59,529 nucleotides of DNA from Bacterioplanes sp. (GTDB lineage: Bacteria; Pseudomonadota; Gammaproteobacteria; Pseudomonadales; Oceanobacteraceae), in NCBI GenBank assembly GCA_014859445.1, contig JACUUC010000017.1, positions 1 through 59,529 of the forward strand. The letters are read 5' to 3'. The notes below the pieces were generated by a model. It did no database searches. It worked only from the letters and a program-made list of their open reading frames with translations, and was not told where the DNA came from. Below are positions 44,394-56,001 of this stretch, one piece after another (position 1 is the first letter of the stretch; each line of letters opens with the position of its first letter). A program made the position numbers and the translations under genes.

Positions 44394-44846
44394 ATGCGTC
44401 AACGTTATGTGCCCGATTTACGTGAATTAGGCGCGCTGTGCGAAGCCAATTACGTTCGACTGTGTCGCCTGCTTGCCAATTTACAAGCCGGCGATGAACG
44501 CTGTTTTATCGTGAATTATGGCGCGAGTACGGCGCGCATCTGTTTGGTGATCGAAGCCGAACACGCTTATACCACGCAGTTAAAAATCGAGCAGCAGCAC
44601 GACGGCAGCCAGTGGCTTCAGTCGCCCTCGATGCACATTCGTCTTTATCACGATGCGCGCATGGCCGAAGTGTTGAGCTATCAGTCCAACCGGTCGCTGG
44701 ACGGTCGTTACGAATACCCCAACGCGCAGATGCGATTGCCCGATGAGAAAACACAATTAAACCGTTTTTTAGCCGATTGGCTTAAGCATTGTTTGCGCTA
44801 TGGGCGAGCATCACAACTGTTTGAATTTACGCCACAAGCACAATAA
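44394..44846 (+). CDS. yqiB: DUF1249 (YqiB-like) protein
   Basis: A 150-aa cytoplasmic protein. It opens RQRYVPDLRELGALCEANYVRLCRLL and includes MHIRLYHDARMAEVLSYQ, YPNAQMRLPDEKTQLNRFLADWL, both conserved in DUF1249. No biochemical function is established. The start at 44394 follows nudF after 2 bp, so it is translationally coupled. Confidence 0.9.
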   Translation: MRQRYVPDLRELGALCEANYVRLCRLLANLQAGDERCFIVNYGASTARICLVIEAEHAYTTQLKIEQQHDGSQWLQSPSMHIRLYHDARMAEVLSYQSNRSLDGRYEYPNAQMRLPDEKTQLNRFLADWLKHCLRYGRASQLFEFTPQAQ

Positions 44847-44946
44847 AGGGCGTATTTTATTGTTTTTTGTGAACTTGGTGGTGTTACATTAGGGCAGGAA
44901 TGGATAAAGTTAGCCCTACAGAAACAAACAGGGATAGAGGTGCAGC

Positions 44947-45753
44947 TTGTTTTCATTGACACAGACTGGTCTGCTGCGACTAATACACATCACCGATACG
45001 CACCTCAACGCGCCTGAGGATGGGCACTTGTTGGGCATGAAAACCTTGCACAGTTTGCACTGTGTACTCGATATCGTGCGTGAACAACAACCCGACTTTG
45101 ACGCCTTTTTGGTAACGGGCGACTTATCACAAGACGGCTCGGCGCAATCGTATCAGCACTTAAAAGACGCACTGGCGCCGTTTCAGCGCCCAACCTTTTG
45201 GTTGGCGGGCAATCACGATCATCCCATCACCATGCACGAAGCCATGCACAACACCGAACATGGCGAGCGTATTGTGCGTTCATCACACTGGCAAATCGTG
45301 TTACTGAACTCGCAACAGCCCGGTAAGGTCTATGGCGAACTGGCCGACAGTGAGCTGCTGTTTTTAGAGCAGTGCTTGTTAGAGCGCCCCGACTTGCACA
45401 CTCTGGTGACCTTTCATCATCACCCCATCGACATGGGCAGCCGTTGGATTGACAACATTGGCTTAAAAAATCGTTCTCGCTTATTCGACGTGTTACAGCA
45501 ACACCCCCATGTAAAAGCCGTGTTATGGGGCCATGTGCATCAACACAGTGACCGCATGGTCGATGGTATTCGTATGATTTCAACGCCCTCAACCTGTGTG
45601 CAGTTTAAGCCCGAGTCAGACGACTTCACCATTGACACCCTAGCGCCTGCCTATCGCTGGCTAGAGCTGCACGATAACGGTGATATTCGTACTGGGGTGC
45701 AGCGTGTCGAGAACATTGAATTCACCATCGACTTTTCGGTAAAAGGCTATTAA
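44947..45753 (+). CDS. cpdA: 3',5'-cyclic-AMP phosphodiesterase CpdA
   Basis: A 268-aa calcineurin-like metallophosphoesterase. Metal-site motifs in order: DTHL, GDLSQDG, GNHDH, FHHHP and GHVHQH, the class III cAMP phosphodiesterase pattern. It starts with TTG, supported by GAGGTG 7 nt upstream. The 100-bp gap before it is AT-rich and may hold a promoter. It lowers cAMP, and hence Crp/Vfr-type signalling. Confidence 0.94.
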   Translation: MFSLTQTGLLRLIHITDTHLNAPEDGHLLGMKTLHSLHCVLDIVREQQPDFDAFLVTGDLSQDGSAQSYQHLKDALAPFQRPTFWLAGNHDHPITMHEAMHNTEHGERIVRSSHWQIVLLNSQQPGKVYGELADSELLFLEQCLLERPDLHTLVTFHHHPIDMGSRWIDNIGLKNRSRLFDVLQQHPHVKAVLWGHVHQHSDRMVDGIRMISTPSTCVQFKPESDDFTIDTLAPAYRWLELHDNGDIRTGVQRVENIEFTIDFSVKGY

Positions 45754-46365
45754 GTGACGCTCCCTGCTTGTTTGTATTTGCATGGCTTTTTAAGCTCATC
45801 GGCATCGCAAAAAGCCCAGCAGATGCGCCATTGGTATGAACAACAAGGCTGTTCTGAACGCCTAGCAACACCCGATTTGTCGTTCGCACCCCGCGATGCT
45901 ATTGCCGAAGCCGAAACCGCATTGCTCGCCCTGCAACAACGCTTTGGTTCCGTTCTGATCATGGGCAGTTCGCTCGGTGGTTACTACGCCACGTATTTGG
46001 CCGAACGTTATGCCTGCACAGCCGCGCTGATCAACCCCGCCGTTGCGCCCTATCGTTTGTTTGCCGATTACTTAGGCGAGCATGAACATTTTTACCGTGG
46101 CACACGCCACACACTCACGCTCGAACACATTGAGCAACTGCGCGCGCTGGATTGCACCACACTCACGCATCCCGAGCGCCTGTTGCTGTTGTTACAAACG
46201 GCCGATGAAACACTCGACTATCGCTTGGCCGCCGACTACTACCGTCAATGCCCGAGTTGGCTCGAAGGCGGTGGTAACCACAGTTTTGTGCACTTTACTG
46301 AACGCCTACCCATGATCGTTGCCTTCGCTCAGCGCCACGCAGAGACAAGCAACAACGGACAGTAG
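45754..46365 (+). CDS. yqiA: YqiA/YcfP family esterase
   Basis: A 203-aa alpha/beta-hydrolase. N-terminal LYLHGFLSSSASQKAQQM, nucleophile elbow GSSLGGYYATYL (Ser in G-S-S-L-G), NPAVAPY, LLQTADETLDY (acid) and the catalytic His in GGNHSFVHF. It begins with GTG immediately after the cpdA stop. The E. coli relative YqiA hydrolyses short acyl and palmitoyl-CoA esters. Fourth gene of the parE block. Confidence 0.92.
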   Translation: MTLPACLYLHGFLSSSASQKAQQMRHWYEQQGCSERLATPDLSFAPRDAIAEAETALLALQQRFGSVLIMGSSLGGYYATYLAERYACTAALINPAVAPYRLFADYLGEHEHFYRGTRHTLTLEHIEQLRALDCTTLTHPERLLLLLQTADETLDYRLAADYYRQCPSWLEGGGNHSFVHFTERLPMIVAFAQRHAETSNNGQ

Positions 46366-46391
46366 GCAGGGTTACAACAGCTGGGTATACT
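46363..46391 (+). promoter_or_regulatory. Possible sigma-70 promoter for parE
   Basis: TAGGCA (46363-46368), 17-bp spacer, TATACT (46386-46391, 5/6), ending 42 bp before the parE ATG. Confidence 0.45.
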
Positions 46392-46433
46392 CGGTGCTGT
46401 TTCTGCTTGGCCCATTCGCAATTTGAGGTTTGA

Positions 46434-48323
46434 ATGTCTAATCAATACACCGCGTCATCCATCGAAGTATTGAGCGGCCTAGATCCTGTGCGCAAGCGCC
46501 CAGGAATGTACACCGACACCACCCGCCCCAACCACTTAGCACAAGAAGTCATCGACAACTCCGTGGATGAAGCATTGGCCGGACACGCCAGTGAAATTGA
46601 TGTCACGTTACACGCCGATGGCTCCATGACGGTGACGGACAATGGTCGCGGTATGCCCACCGACATTCACCCCGAACATGGCGTGTCTGGGGTCGAGCTG
46701 ATTTTGACGCAGTTGCACGCTGGCGGGAAATTCTCGAGCGATAATTATCAGTTTTCAGGTGGGTTGCATGGTGTTGGCGTGTCGGTGGTCAACGCGTTAT
46801 CACAGATGCTCGAAGTCACGATTTGGCGCGATGGTGACGTGCAACGCATCGGTTTTAAAGACGGCTATAAAGCCCTGGATTTGCACGTCATTGATCGTTG
46901 TGGCAAAAAACGTACCGGCACCAGCGTGCGCTTTTTACCCGATCCCAAATATTTTGACTCTCCGCGTTTTTCCGTGGCGCGCCTCAAACACAATTTGCGT
47001 GCCAAGGCGGTGTTATGCCCTGGCCTGCGCATCCGCTTTACCGCCCCAAATAGTGAAGACAGCGCGGAATGGTATTACGAAGATGGCTTAAAAGATTACC
47101 TCAGCCTCAGCTCCAATGGCTACGAAGTGCTACCCGCCGAGCCATTCACAGGCAGCCTAAAGGGCAACACCGATGGCGTTGACTGGGCAGTGCAATGGTT
47201 GCCCGAAGGCGGTGAGTTATTGCAAGAAAGCTACGTTAATTTGATTCCCACGGCACAAGGCGGAACCCACGTAAACGGCTTCCGATCTGGCCTATTGGAC
47301 GCCTTACGCGAATTTTGCGAATACCGTAATTTACTGCCGCGCGGCATTAAGCTCACACCAGACGATTTGTGGGAACGCTGCGCTTATGTGCTATCGGCGA
47401 AACTCATCGACCCACAATTTGCGGGGCAAACCAAAGAACGCTTATCCTCGCGCGAAGCCTCCAGCTTCATTGCCGGTGTGGTCAAAGATTCGTTTGCGCT
47501 GTGGCTGAATGAACACACCGCCGAAGCCGAAAGCATTGCCGAAATGGCCATTAACAGCGCCCAAACACGGCTACGTAAATCGAAAAAAGTGGCTCGTAAA
47601 AAAGTCACTCAAGGCCCCGCCTTACCCGGTAAATTGGCCGATTGCAGCAGCCAAGACAGCGAACGCACGGAGCTGTTTTTGGTGGAGGGGGACTCGGCCG
47701 GTGGCTCTGCCAAGCAAGCGCGTGACCGCGTGTTTCAGGCCATCATGGCGTTACGTGGCAAGATTTTGAACACATGGGAAGTGGAATCCGCTGACATTCT
47801 CGCCTCGCAAGAGGTGCACGACATCACGGTGGCCATTGGTATTGATCCGGCCTCTGACGATTTGTCAGGCTTACGCTATGGCAAAATCTGTATTTTGGCC
47901 GATGCCGATTCCGACGGCTTGCACATCGCCACCTTACTTTGCGCCTTATTTGTTCGCCACTTTAAACCCTTAGTGAGCGCGGGGCATGTGTACGTGGCCA
48001 TGCCACCCTTGTATCGCATCGACATTGGCAAAGACGTGTATTACGCCCTCGACGAAGCGGAAAAACAAGGGGTACTAGAGCGTATCAAGGCCGAAAACAA
48101 ACGCGGCAAAGTCAACGTGCAACGTTTTAAAGGCTTGGGAGAAATGAACCCCCTACAATTGCGTGAAACCACCATGGATCCGAACACACGTCGATTGGTG
48201 CAACTGTCTATCGAAGCGGGTGACGGCACGCACGAAATGATGGACATGCTGCTGGCGAAAAAACGCGCTGCCGATCGTAAAAACTGGTTAGAACAACGCG
48301 GTAACGAAGTGGCGCTGGTGTAA
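46434..48323 (+). CDS. parE: DNA topoisomerase IV subunit B
   Basis: A 629-aa GHKL ATPase subunit of topoisomerase IV. Motifs: EVIDNSVDEALAG, NGRGMPTDIHPE, GGLHGVGVSVVNALS, and the TOPRIM metal sites EGDSAGGSAKQ and ADADSDGLHIATL. Length and the FKGLGEMNPLQLRETTM end match ParE rather than GyrB (which is about 800 aa). TTGAGGT precedes the ATG. With ParC it decatenates daughter chromosomes. Confidence 0.97.
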   Translation: MSNQYTASSIEVLSGLDPVRKRPGMYTDTTRPNHLAQEVIDNSVDEALAGHASEIDVTLHADGSMTVTDNGRGMPTDIHPEHGVSGVELILTQLHAGGKFSSDNYQFSGGLHGVGVSVVNALSQMLEVTIWRDGDVQRIGFKDGYKALDLHVIDRCGKKRTGTSVRFLPDPKYFDSPRFSVARLKHNLRAKAVLCPGLRIRFTAPNSEDSAEWYYEDGLKDYLSLSSNGYEVLPAEPFTGSLKGNTDGVDWAVQWLPEGGELLQESYVNLIPTAQGGTHVNGFRSGLLDALREFCEYRNLLPRGIKLTPDDLWERCAYVLSAKLIDPQFAGQTKERLSSREASSFIAGVVKDSFALWLNEHTAEAESIAEMAINSAQTRLRKSKKVARKKVTQGPALPGKLADCSSQDSERTELFLVEGDSAGGSAKQARDRVFQAIMALRGKILNTWEVESADILASQEVHDITVAIGIDPASDDLSGLRYGKICILADADSDGLHIATLLCALFVRHFKPLVSAGHVYVAMPPLYRIDIGKDVYYALDEAEKQGVLERIKAENKRGKVNVQRFKGLGEMNPLQLRETTMDPNTRRLVQLSIEAGDGTHEMMDMLLAKKRAADRKNWLEQRGNEVALV

Positions 48324-48380
48324 TCAACTCAAACCGTGTTGATCACCCTTCCGACTCCCTCGTAGCCAAGGACGCGCACT

Positions 48381-50186
48381 ATGCCCCATCACCAAGAGTC
48401 GTTTTTGATCATCAGCCTGCTGCTGTTAAGTGGCACGCTGTTGTTATCCGGCTTCACGCTGTACCGTGCGCGTCTGAGCGAGCAACAACGTCAACGCCAT
48501 GAACAGGCCGAACGACAAAGTTTGCTGAATGCGCTACCGGACATTGTGTACTGCAAAAACCTGCAAGGACGCTATGTGTTTTGCAATCAGCAAGCGGCGG
48601 ATTTTATTGGTTATTCGATGAAACGTCTGCAAGACGGCTTGTACGAACACGATGTATTTGGTCGTGAACTGGCGAAAAAATTCCAACAAACCGACCGCGA
48701 AGCCATTCGCGGTAAGCGTACCGTACGCAGCGAGAATTGGTTGCAAAATGGCCAAGGCCAAATGGTGCTAATGGAAACCCAAAAAACTCCGCTGTATAAC
48801 GCCAACGGCCTATGTACCGGCGTGTTAGCGGTGGCGCGTGACATCACCCACCAGCATAAAAATCAGCAATCATTAGAATACATGGCACACCATGATGCAC
48901 TGACGGGCATGGGCAATCGGCTATTGTTGCAGCAACAGTTGGAATACGCCTTACAGGTTGCGCGCCGAACCGACACGCAATTGGCCGTTATGTACTTTGA
49001 CCTAGATCGGTTTAAAGAAGTGAATGACACCCTCGGACACAATATTGGTGACTTGCTACTGAAAGATGCCGCCCAACGTATGCAATTGCACAGCCGCGAA
49101 TCGGATATCTGTGCGCGCTTGGGTGGCGATGAATTCATTGTGGTACTGACCCAACTCGAACCCGACCGTGCGCAACAACAAGCCCGCGAAAAGTGCCAGA
49201 AGCTGTTAACGGCATTGGCCGAAACCTATCGCTTGCAAGGTCACTTAGTCACGCTTTATGCCAGCGCCGGTTTGGTGTACTTTCCACAACATGGCGACGA
49301 CGGCAATACGCTAATTCGCCATGCCGATACCGCGTTGCATCATGCCAAAGCCTTGGGACGTAATCGGTTTGTCGAATACCATCCAGAGCTTAGCCAACAA
49401 CTCGATTCGCGTTTGTCCATCGAGCAAGATTTACATACCGCCCTGTCCAGCGAACAGTTCACGCTGGTGTACCAGCCGCAGTTTCGCATTGGCCATCCGA
49501 TGCCGCGCCGCGTTGAGGTGTTGATTCGTTGGCCGCACCCCATTCATGGTTTCATTACCCCGCAAGAATTTATTCCACTGGCGGAAACCAATGGCACCAT
49601 TTCGGCGCTGGGATTTTGGGTACTGAAATGTGCCTGTTTGGAGTTTCTGCGTTGGCGTGCGGAAGGATTATTGCTCGAAAAAATGGCGGTGAACATTTCT
49701 GCCATTCAGATCAATGCGGAATTTGCGCAGCAGGTGTTGGCCATGCTGAACTCGTTGCAATTTGATCCGACATGGCTCGAATTGGAGGTGACGGAGTCGT
49801 TTATGATGGCCAGCACCACCGAGACCTCACAACAAATCCAGACCTTGCGCGAACACGGCATCGAGTTTTCGATCGACGATTTTGGTACGGGCTTTTCGTC
49901 TCTCAGCAAACTCAAGAGCATGCCGGTATCGGCACTGAAAATAGACCAGTCGTTTGTGCGTGAAATCAACGACAACGTCAGCGATTACGAAATTGCGCGC
50001 GCCATTATCCTGATGGCCAAAAGCCTAGGGTTAACGGTCATTGCCGAAGGCGTGGAAAACAAAGCACAAGCAGCCACCTTACAACGTTTAGGCTGTGAGT
50101 GGATTCAAGGTTATTTCTATGCACGCCCCATGAGCGGCGAGGCGTTGTTAGCACGTTACCTCGCCCCTCAGCCAACGTCCGAATAA
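48381..50186 (+). CDS. PAS-GGDEF-EAL cyclic-di-GMP protein
   Basis: A 601-aa protein. One N-terminal membrane helix (SFLIISLLLLSGTLLLSGFTLY), then a PAS domain (about 50-170; LPDIVYCKNLQGRYVFCNQQ), GGDEF intact (248-252) with an intact RxxD inhibitory site (RESD), and an EAL domain whose signature reads EVL (379-381) rather than EAL. The remaining catalytic motifs NISAIQI, EVTESFM, DDFGTG, KIDQSFV and EGVEN are present, so activity is likely. It sits between parE and parC. Confidence 0.9.
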   Translation: MPHHQESFLIISLLLLSGTLLLSGFTLYRARLSEQQRQRHEQAERQSLLNALPDIVYCKNLQGRYVFCNQQAADFIGYSMKRLQDGLYEHDVFGRELAKKFQQTDREAIRGKRTVRSENWLQNGQGQMVLMETQKTPLYNANGLCTGVLAVARDITHQHKNQQSLEYMAHHDALTGMGNRLLLQQQLEYALQVARRTDTQLAVMYFDLDRFKEVNDTLGHNIGDLLLKDAAQRMQLHSRESDICARLGGDEFIVVLTQLEPDRAQQQAREKCQKLLTALAETYRLQGHLVTLYASAGLVYFPQHGDDGNTLIRHADTALHHAKALGRNRFVEYHPELSQQLDSRLSIEQDLHTALSSEQFTLVYQPQFRIGHPMPRRVEVLIRWPHPIHGFITPQEFIPLAETNGTISALGFWVLKCACLEFLRWRAEGLLLEKMAVNISAIQINAEFAQQVLAMLNSLQFDPTWLELEVTESFMMASTTETSQQIQTLREHGIEFSIDDFGTGFSSLSKLKSMPVSALKIDQSFVREINDNVSDYEIARAIILMAKSLGLTVIAEGVENKAQAATLQRLGCEWIQGYFYARPMSGEALLARYLAPQPTSE

Positions 50187-50274
50187 CGATTTTGCATAGG
50201 TCGTTGTTCTTGTGGCCAGTCTCGGTCACAATCGGGCTTGTCTTTTTTCATCATACCCATGCGTTGCAGGACTT

Positions 50275-52533
50275 ATGACGGATTTAATCAGTTACACCGA
50301 CGATGGCGTCGAACGCCAATCTCTCAAACACTATACCGAAGAAGCGTACCTGAACTATTCGATGTACGTGATTCTGGACCGTGCGCTGCCGCATATCGGC
50401 GATGGCTTAAAGCCTGTGCAACGCCGTATTGTGTACGCCATGAGCGAGCTGGGTCTGAAATCCACCGCCAAGTACAAAAAATCGGCACGTACCGTGGGTG
50501 ACGTACTCGGTAAATACCACCCTCATGGCGACAGTGCTTGTTACGAAGCCATGGTGTTAATGGCACAGCCGTTTTCGTACCGCTATCCCTTGGTCGATGG
50601 GCAAGGCAACTGGGGCGCGCCGGACGACCCAAAATCCTTTGCTGCCATGCGTTACACCGAAGCCAAGCTGGCGCGCTACGCCGACAGCTTGCTGAGTGAG
50701 CTGGGGCAAGGCACCGTCGAATGGCAAGCCAACTTTGATGGCACCATGGATGAACCCTGCACCCTGCCCGCACGCCTACCCAATATTTTATTGAATGGCA
50801 CCACCGGTATTGCCGTCGGCATGGCAACGGACATTCCACCGCACAACGTGCGCGAAATCACCAGTGCGTGTATTCGCTTATTGGACAATCCGCAGGCCAC
50901 CGTGAATGAACTGTGTGAACACGTGATTGCCCCCGATTTTCCGACCGATGCCGAGATCATCACACCACACAGCGATTTGCAAAAGCTGTATCAAACCGGC
51001 AAAGGCAGCATCAAAATGCGGGCGGTCTATCGCATGGAAGACGGCGACATCATCATCACCGCACTGCCGCATCAAGTGTCTGGGGCAAAAATTCTAGAGC
51101 AAATCGCGGCGCAAATGCAGGCCAAAAAATTGCCCCTGGTAACGGATTTGCGCGATGAGTCGGATCATGAAAACCCAACGCGCTTGGTCATTGTGCCCAA
51201 ATCGAATCGAGTGGATTGCGATGCCGTCATGGCGCACTTGTTCGCGACCACCGATCTGGAACGCAACTATCGCGTGAATATGAACGTGATTGGCTTGGAT
51301 GGTCGCCCACAAGTCAAAGACCTACGTACCATGCTCAGCGAGTGGTTACAGTACCGCACCAGCACCGTTCGTCGTCGCCTGCAATATCGCCTCGACAAAG
51401 TGTTAGCGCGTTTGCATATTTTAGAAGGTTTGCTGGTTGCCTTTTTAAACATCGATGAAGTGATCGAGATTATTCGTCGCGAAGACGAACCCAAGGCCGT
51501 CTTAATGGCGCGCTTTGGTATCAGCGAATTGCAAGCGGAATCCATTTTAGAGTTGAAGTTACGTCACCTCGCCAAACTGGAAGAAATGCGCATTCGTGGC
51601 GAACAAGATGAATTGAGCAAAGAGCGCGATATGCTCGAAAAAACCCTCGGCTCCGAGCGTCGTTTAAATACGCTGATCAAGAAAGAACTGATGGCCGACG
51701 CTGAGCTGTATGGCGATGAACGTCGTTCACCCGTCGTCTCTCGCCAAGAAGCCAAAGCGTTCAGCGAAACCGAGCTGATCAGTGCCGAATCCATCACCGT
51801 GGTGCTGTCGAATAAAGGCTGGGTGCGTGCCGCCAAAGGACACGATGTTGATGCCGAGAACTTAAGCTACAAAGCGGGCGATCAGTTTTTGACCGCCAGC
51901 AAAGGGCGTAGTAATCAAACGGTGGTGTTCTTAGATTCCACCGGACGTTCCTACAGCATGCTGGCACATACACTGCCATCGGCTCGCGGCCAAGGCGAAC
52001 CGCTGACGGGACGACTCAACCCACCCGCAGGCGCACAATTTATCTCGACCCTCATGGGCAAAGACGATGAACGGTATCTGCTTTGTACCGATGCGGGTTA
52101 CGGTTTTATTGGCACCTTTGCCGACATGCAAAGTAAAAACAAGGCCGGTAAAACCTTGCTGACCGTACCCGACAATGCCCATATTTTGCCACCGGCACCG
52201 TTGTCGAGTGAGCAAGAATTCTGGATTGCCGCCATCAGCAATGAAGGCCGTATGTTGGTGTTCCCTGCCGCCGACTTACCCGTGATGGCGCGCGGCAAAG
52301 GCAACAAGATGATTAGCATCAACGCCGCCAAAGCCAGTGCGCGTGAAGAGTTGATGATTGCCGCCGTGGCCTTCACCGAAAACGACGTATTGCGTGTGCA
52401 CGCGGGTAAACGTCATTTGAATTTAAAATTCAGTGACTTGACTCACTATCAAGGCGAGCGTGGACGACGGGGCAATAAGCTGCCTCGTGGTTTCCAAAAC
52501 GTCGACAACATGGTGGTTGTCGCGGCGGAATAA
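50275..52533 (+). CDS. parC: DNA topoisomerase IV subunit A
   Basis: A 752-aa ParC. Catalytic Tyr127 in MRYTEAKL; quinolone-determining positions are wild-type-like Ser87 and Glu91 in [10 protein letters not shown]. The breakage-reunion domain is followed by a coiled coil and a shortened beta-pinwheel C-terminus typical of ParC ([14 protein letters not shown]). The ATG at 50275 with GCAGGA upstream is used; an upstream in-frame ATG adds unrelated residues. It pairs with ParE encoded about 2 kb upstream. Confidence 0.97.
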   Translation: MTDLISYTDDGVERQSLKHYTEEAYLNYSMYVILDRALPHIGDGLKPVQRRIVYAMSELGLKSTAKYKKSARTVGDVLGKYHPHGDSACYEAMVLMAQPFSYRYPLVDGQGNWGAPDDPKSFAAMRYTEAKLARYADSLLSELGQGTVEWQANFDGTMDEPCTLPARLPNILLNGTTGIAVGMATDIPPHNVREITSACIRLLDNPQATVNELCEHVIAPDFPTDAEIITPHSDLQKLYQTGKGSIKMRAVYRMEDGDIIITALPHQVSGAKILEQIAAQMQAKKLPLVTDLRDESDHENPTRLVIVPKSNRVDCDAVMAHLFATTDLERNYRVNMNVIGLDGRPQVKDLRTMLSEWLQYRTSTVRRRLQYRLDKVLARLHILEGLLVAFLNIDEVIEIIRREDEPKAVLMARFGISELQAESILELKLRHLAKLEEMRIRGEQDELSKERDMLEKTLGSERRLNTLIKKELMADAELYGDERRSPVVSRQEAKAFSETELISAESITVVLSNKGWVRAAKGHDVDAENLSYKAGDQFLTASKGRSNQTVVFLDSTGRSYSMLAHTLPSARGQGEPLTGRLNPPAGAQFISTLMGKDDERYLLCTDAGYGFIGTFADMQSKNKAGKTLLTVPDNAHILPPAPLSSEQEFWIAAISNEGRMLVFPAADLPVMARGKGNKMISINAAKASAREELMIAAVAFTENDVLRVHAGKRHLNLKFSDLTHYQGERGRRGNKLPRGFQNVDNMVVVAAE

Positions 52534-52552
52534 ACCAACCGCCCCACCAGAA

Positions 52553-52597
52553 ACCACTGAATGACGCTGCCAGATCGGCGCAGTGTGATTCAGTGGT
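52553..52597 (+). terminator. Hairpin after parC
   Basis: 10-bp outer stem ACCACTGAAT (52553-52562) / ATTCAGTGGT (52588-52597) with an imperfect inner stem. T-rich but not a clean T-run after it. The remaining 200 bp to hemB hold no gene that I can support. Confidence 0.5.
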
Positions 52598-52771
52598 ATC
52601 TCACTCCGTTATTTCTTTCCGCACGCCATTCGGCCTCACGTTGACCGTGATATCAGACCTTATTCATTAGCTTGTGATCTTTCTGTCATATTGAGGCATT
52701 AGGATCAACTTTTTGCCCAGAAAAGAGCCACACAAGGCACGTAAAGCAGGCTACAATCGTTATTCACATGA

Positions 52772-53809
<1,038 letters not shown>

Positions 53810-53839
53810 CGCGCTGATCTCAACACACAGGAATATCGT

Positions 53840-55945
53840 ATGAGTGACACCCCCGCTGTGGATAACGTAATCGACTTGCATGCACCCGAGCTGTATATCA
53901 ATCGTGAACTCAGCCATTTGCAATTCAACATCCGCGTTCTAGAACAAGCGTTAGATGAACGTCATCCGCTGCTGGATCGCTTATTCTTCTTGTGTATTTT
54001 CAGTAAAAACCTCGATGAGTTTTACGAAGTGCGGGTGGCTAGCTTATCGCAGCAACTCAGCTTTGGGCGCGAACAAGCGGGTGCCGACGGTATGCACCCG
54101 AAGCAAGTGCTGCATGAAATCCATCAACTGTGCAGCATCACCGTTGAGCGCCAATACCAAATACTCAATGACACGCTGCTGCCAGCGCTGGCGAAAGAAA
54201 ATATTCATTTTCTCCGTCGCGCCGACTGGAGCGATGAACAACGCTTGTGGATTCGCCAATATTTTGAAGAAAGCGTGCAGCCACTGGTTAGCCCCATTGG
54301 ATTAGATCCCTCGCACCCCTTTCCACGCTTGGTGAATAAAAGCCTGAATTTCATTGTGGCGTTGGAAGGCAAAGACGCCTTCGGCCGCGAAACAGGGTTG
54401 GCGATCATTCCTGCACCGCGTTCGTTACCGCGCACCATTCGCTTACCCAATGAGCTGACGCAAGGCGGCGATCATTTTATTTTCTTGTCATCGGTGATTC
54501 ACGAATACGCCGATGAGTTATTTCCAGGCATGACCATCAAGGGCTGCTATCAATTCCGCGTCACGCGTAATGCCGATATGGAAATTGATCACGACGACAC
54601 CTCTGACTTGGCGTCGGCGCTGGAAGACGAGTTGCACTCACGCAATTTTGGCGAAGAAATGCGCCTTGAAGTGTCCGATAACTGCCCACCCGAACTCACG
54701 CATTTTCTGTTGAAGCAATTTAATCTCGATGAGACCGATCTGTATCAAGTGAATGGGCCGGTGAACTTAGCGCGGTTGCTGGAAGTCATTGGTCAAATTT
54801 CTCGCCCCGATTTGCAATACCTGCCGTTTACGCCGGGGTTACCGAAGAACATCAACTTCAAAAAGAGTATTTTTGAAGGCATACGCGAAAAAGACACGCT
54901 GTTGCTGCACCCATACGAATCCTTCACACCGGTTGTCGATTTACTGCGCGAGGCCGCCAAAGACCCCGGCGTGCGCGCCATTAAACAAACCTTGTATCGT
55001 ACTGGGGCTAAATCGGAAATCGTTAACGCATTGGTGGACGCCGCACGGAATGGCAAAGAAGTGACCGTGGTTATTGAATTGCGTGCGCGCTTTGACGAAG
55101 AAGAAAACTTGTATCTTGCCAACCGCTTACAAGAAGCCGGTGCAGTGGTGGTGTATGGCGTGGTCGGGTTCAAAACGCACGCCAAAATGATGCTGATCGT
55201 GCGCAAAGAAGGCGATAAGTACAAACGCTATGTGCATTTAGGTACGGGCAACTACCACGCAGGCAATGCAAGGGCGTACACCGATTACAGCTTTATGACG
55301 TGCGATGACTCCATCGGCGAAGACGTGCACAAAGTATTTCAGCAATTAACGGGCATGGGTGAAGCGTTACGCATTAAAAAGTTATTCCATGCGCCTTTCA
55401 CTCTGCACAAAAAATTGATCGAGTTGGTGGATCGTGAACGCGCTCACGCCGAAGCGGGCAAGCCTGCCTTGATCCGTTTAAAAGCCAACGGTTTGACGGA
55501 ACCTAAGTTGATTCGCGCCTTGTACAAAGCCTCACAAGCTGGAGTCAAAGTCGACTTAATCATTCGCGGTATGTGCTGCTTGCGCCCCGGCATTGCGGGG
55601 GTATCTGACAACATTCGCGTGCGCTCCATCATTGGTCGCTTTCTAGAACACACGCGCGTCTATTACTTTTATAACAACGGCAAAGATGAAATTTATGCCG
55701 CCAGTGCCGATTTAATGGAACGCAATTTATTGCATCGTGTTGAAACCGCCTTTCCGGTTGAAAACAATAAACTGAAAGAGCGCATGAAAGCGGAAATGGA
55801 AGCCTATCTGGACGACAATTATCAAGCATGGGACTTACACAATGATGGCCGCTATGTGCGCGCACAGCCAGCCGAAGGCGAAGCGATTATCTGCGCTCAA
55901 GCTCGTCTGCTCGATAATCTAGCCATCACCACCAGTCAAGCGTAA
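53840..55945 (+). CDS. ppk1: Polyphosphate kinase 1
   Basis: A 701-aa PPK1 making polyphosphate from ATP. The N-terminal LYINRELSHLQFNIRVL, the FSKNLDEFYEVRVASL segment, TLYRTGAKSEIVNALVDA, and the autophosphorylated His motif VHLGTGNYHAGNARAYTD with the second HxK-like region are all present. ACAGGAA precedes the ATG. Convergent with ppx, the opposing exopolyphosphatase. Confidence 0.97.
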   Translation: MSDTPAVDNVIDLHAPELYINRELSHLQFNIRVLEQALDERHPLLDRLFFLCIFSKNLDEFYEVRVASLSQQLSFGREQAGADGMHPKQVLHEIHQLCSITVERQYQILNDTLLPALAKENIHFLRRADWSDEQRLWIRQYFEESVQPLVSPIGLDPSHPFPRLVNKSLNFIVALEGKDAFGRETGLAIIPAPRSLPRTIRLPNELTQGGDHFIFLSSVIHEYADELFPGMTIKGCYQFRVTRNADMEIDHDDTSDLASALEDELHSRNFGEEMRLEVSDNCPPELTHFLLKQFNLDETDLYQVNGPVNLARLLEVIGQISRPDLQYLPFTPGLPKNINFKKSIFEGIREKDTLLLHPYESFTPVVDLLREAAKDPGVRAIKQTLYRTGAKSEIVNALVDAARNGKEVTVVIELRARFDEEENLYLANRLQEAGAVVVYGVVGFKTHAKMMLIVRKEGDKYKRYVHLGTGNYHAGNARAYTDYSFMTCDDSIGEDVHKVFQQLTGMGEALRIKKLFHAPFTLHKKLIELVDRERAHAEAGKPALIRLKANGLTEPKLIRALYKASQAGVKVDLIIRGMCCLRPGIAGVSDNIRVRSIIGRFLEHTRVYYFYNNGKDEIYAASADLMERNLLHRVETAFPVENNKLKERMKAEMEAYLDDNYQAWDLHNDGRYVRAQPAEGEAIICAQARLLDNLAITTSQA

Positions 55946-55971
55946 GGGTAACGCTTCCATTTCTTATACAG

Positions 55972-55999
55972 ACTGTGCTCTGGACGACCAGAGCACAGT
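55972..55999. terminator. Bidirectional hairpin between ppk1 and ppx
   Basis: 12-bp perfect stem ACTGTGCTCTGG / CCAGAGCACAGT with loop ACGA, centred in the 56-bp convergent gap; no strong T-run on either side. Confidence 0.6.
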
Positions 56000-56001
56000 A
56001 T

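Noticed and set aside
50324-50839. 171-aa minus-strand open frame within parC
   Set aside because: Arg/Trp/Cys-rich shadow of the parC frame.
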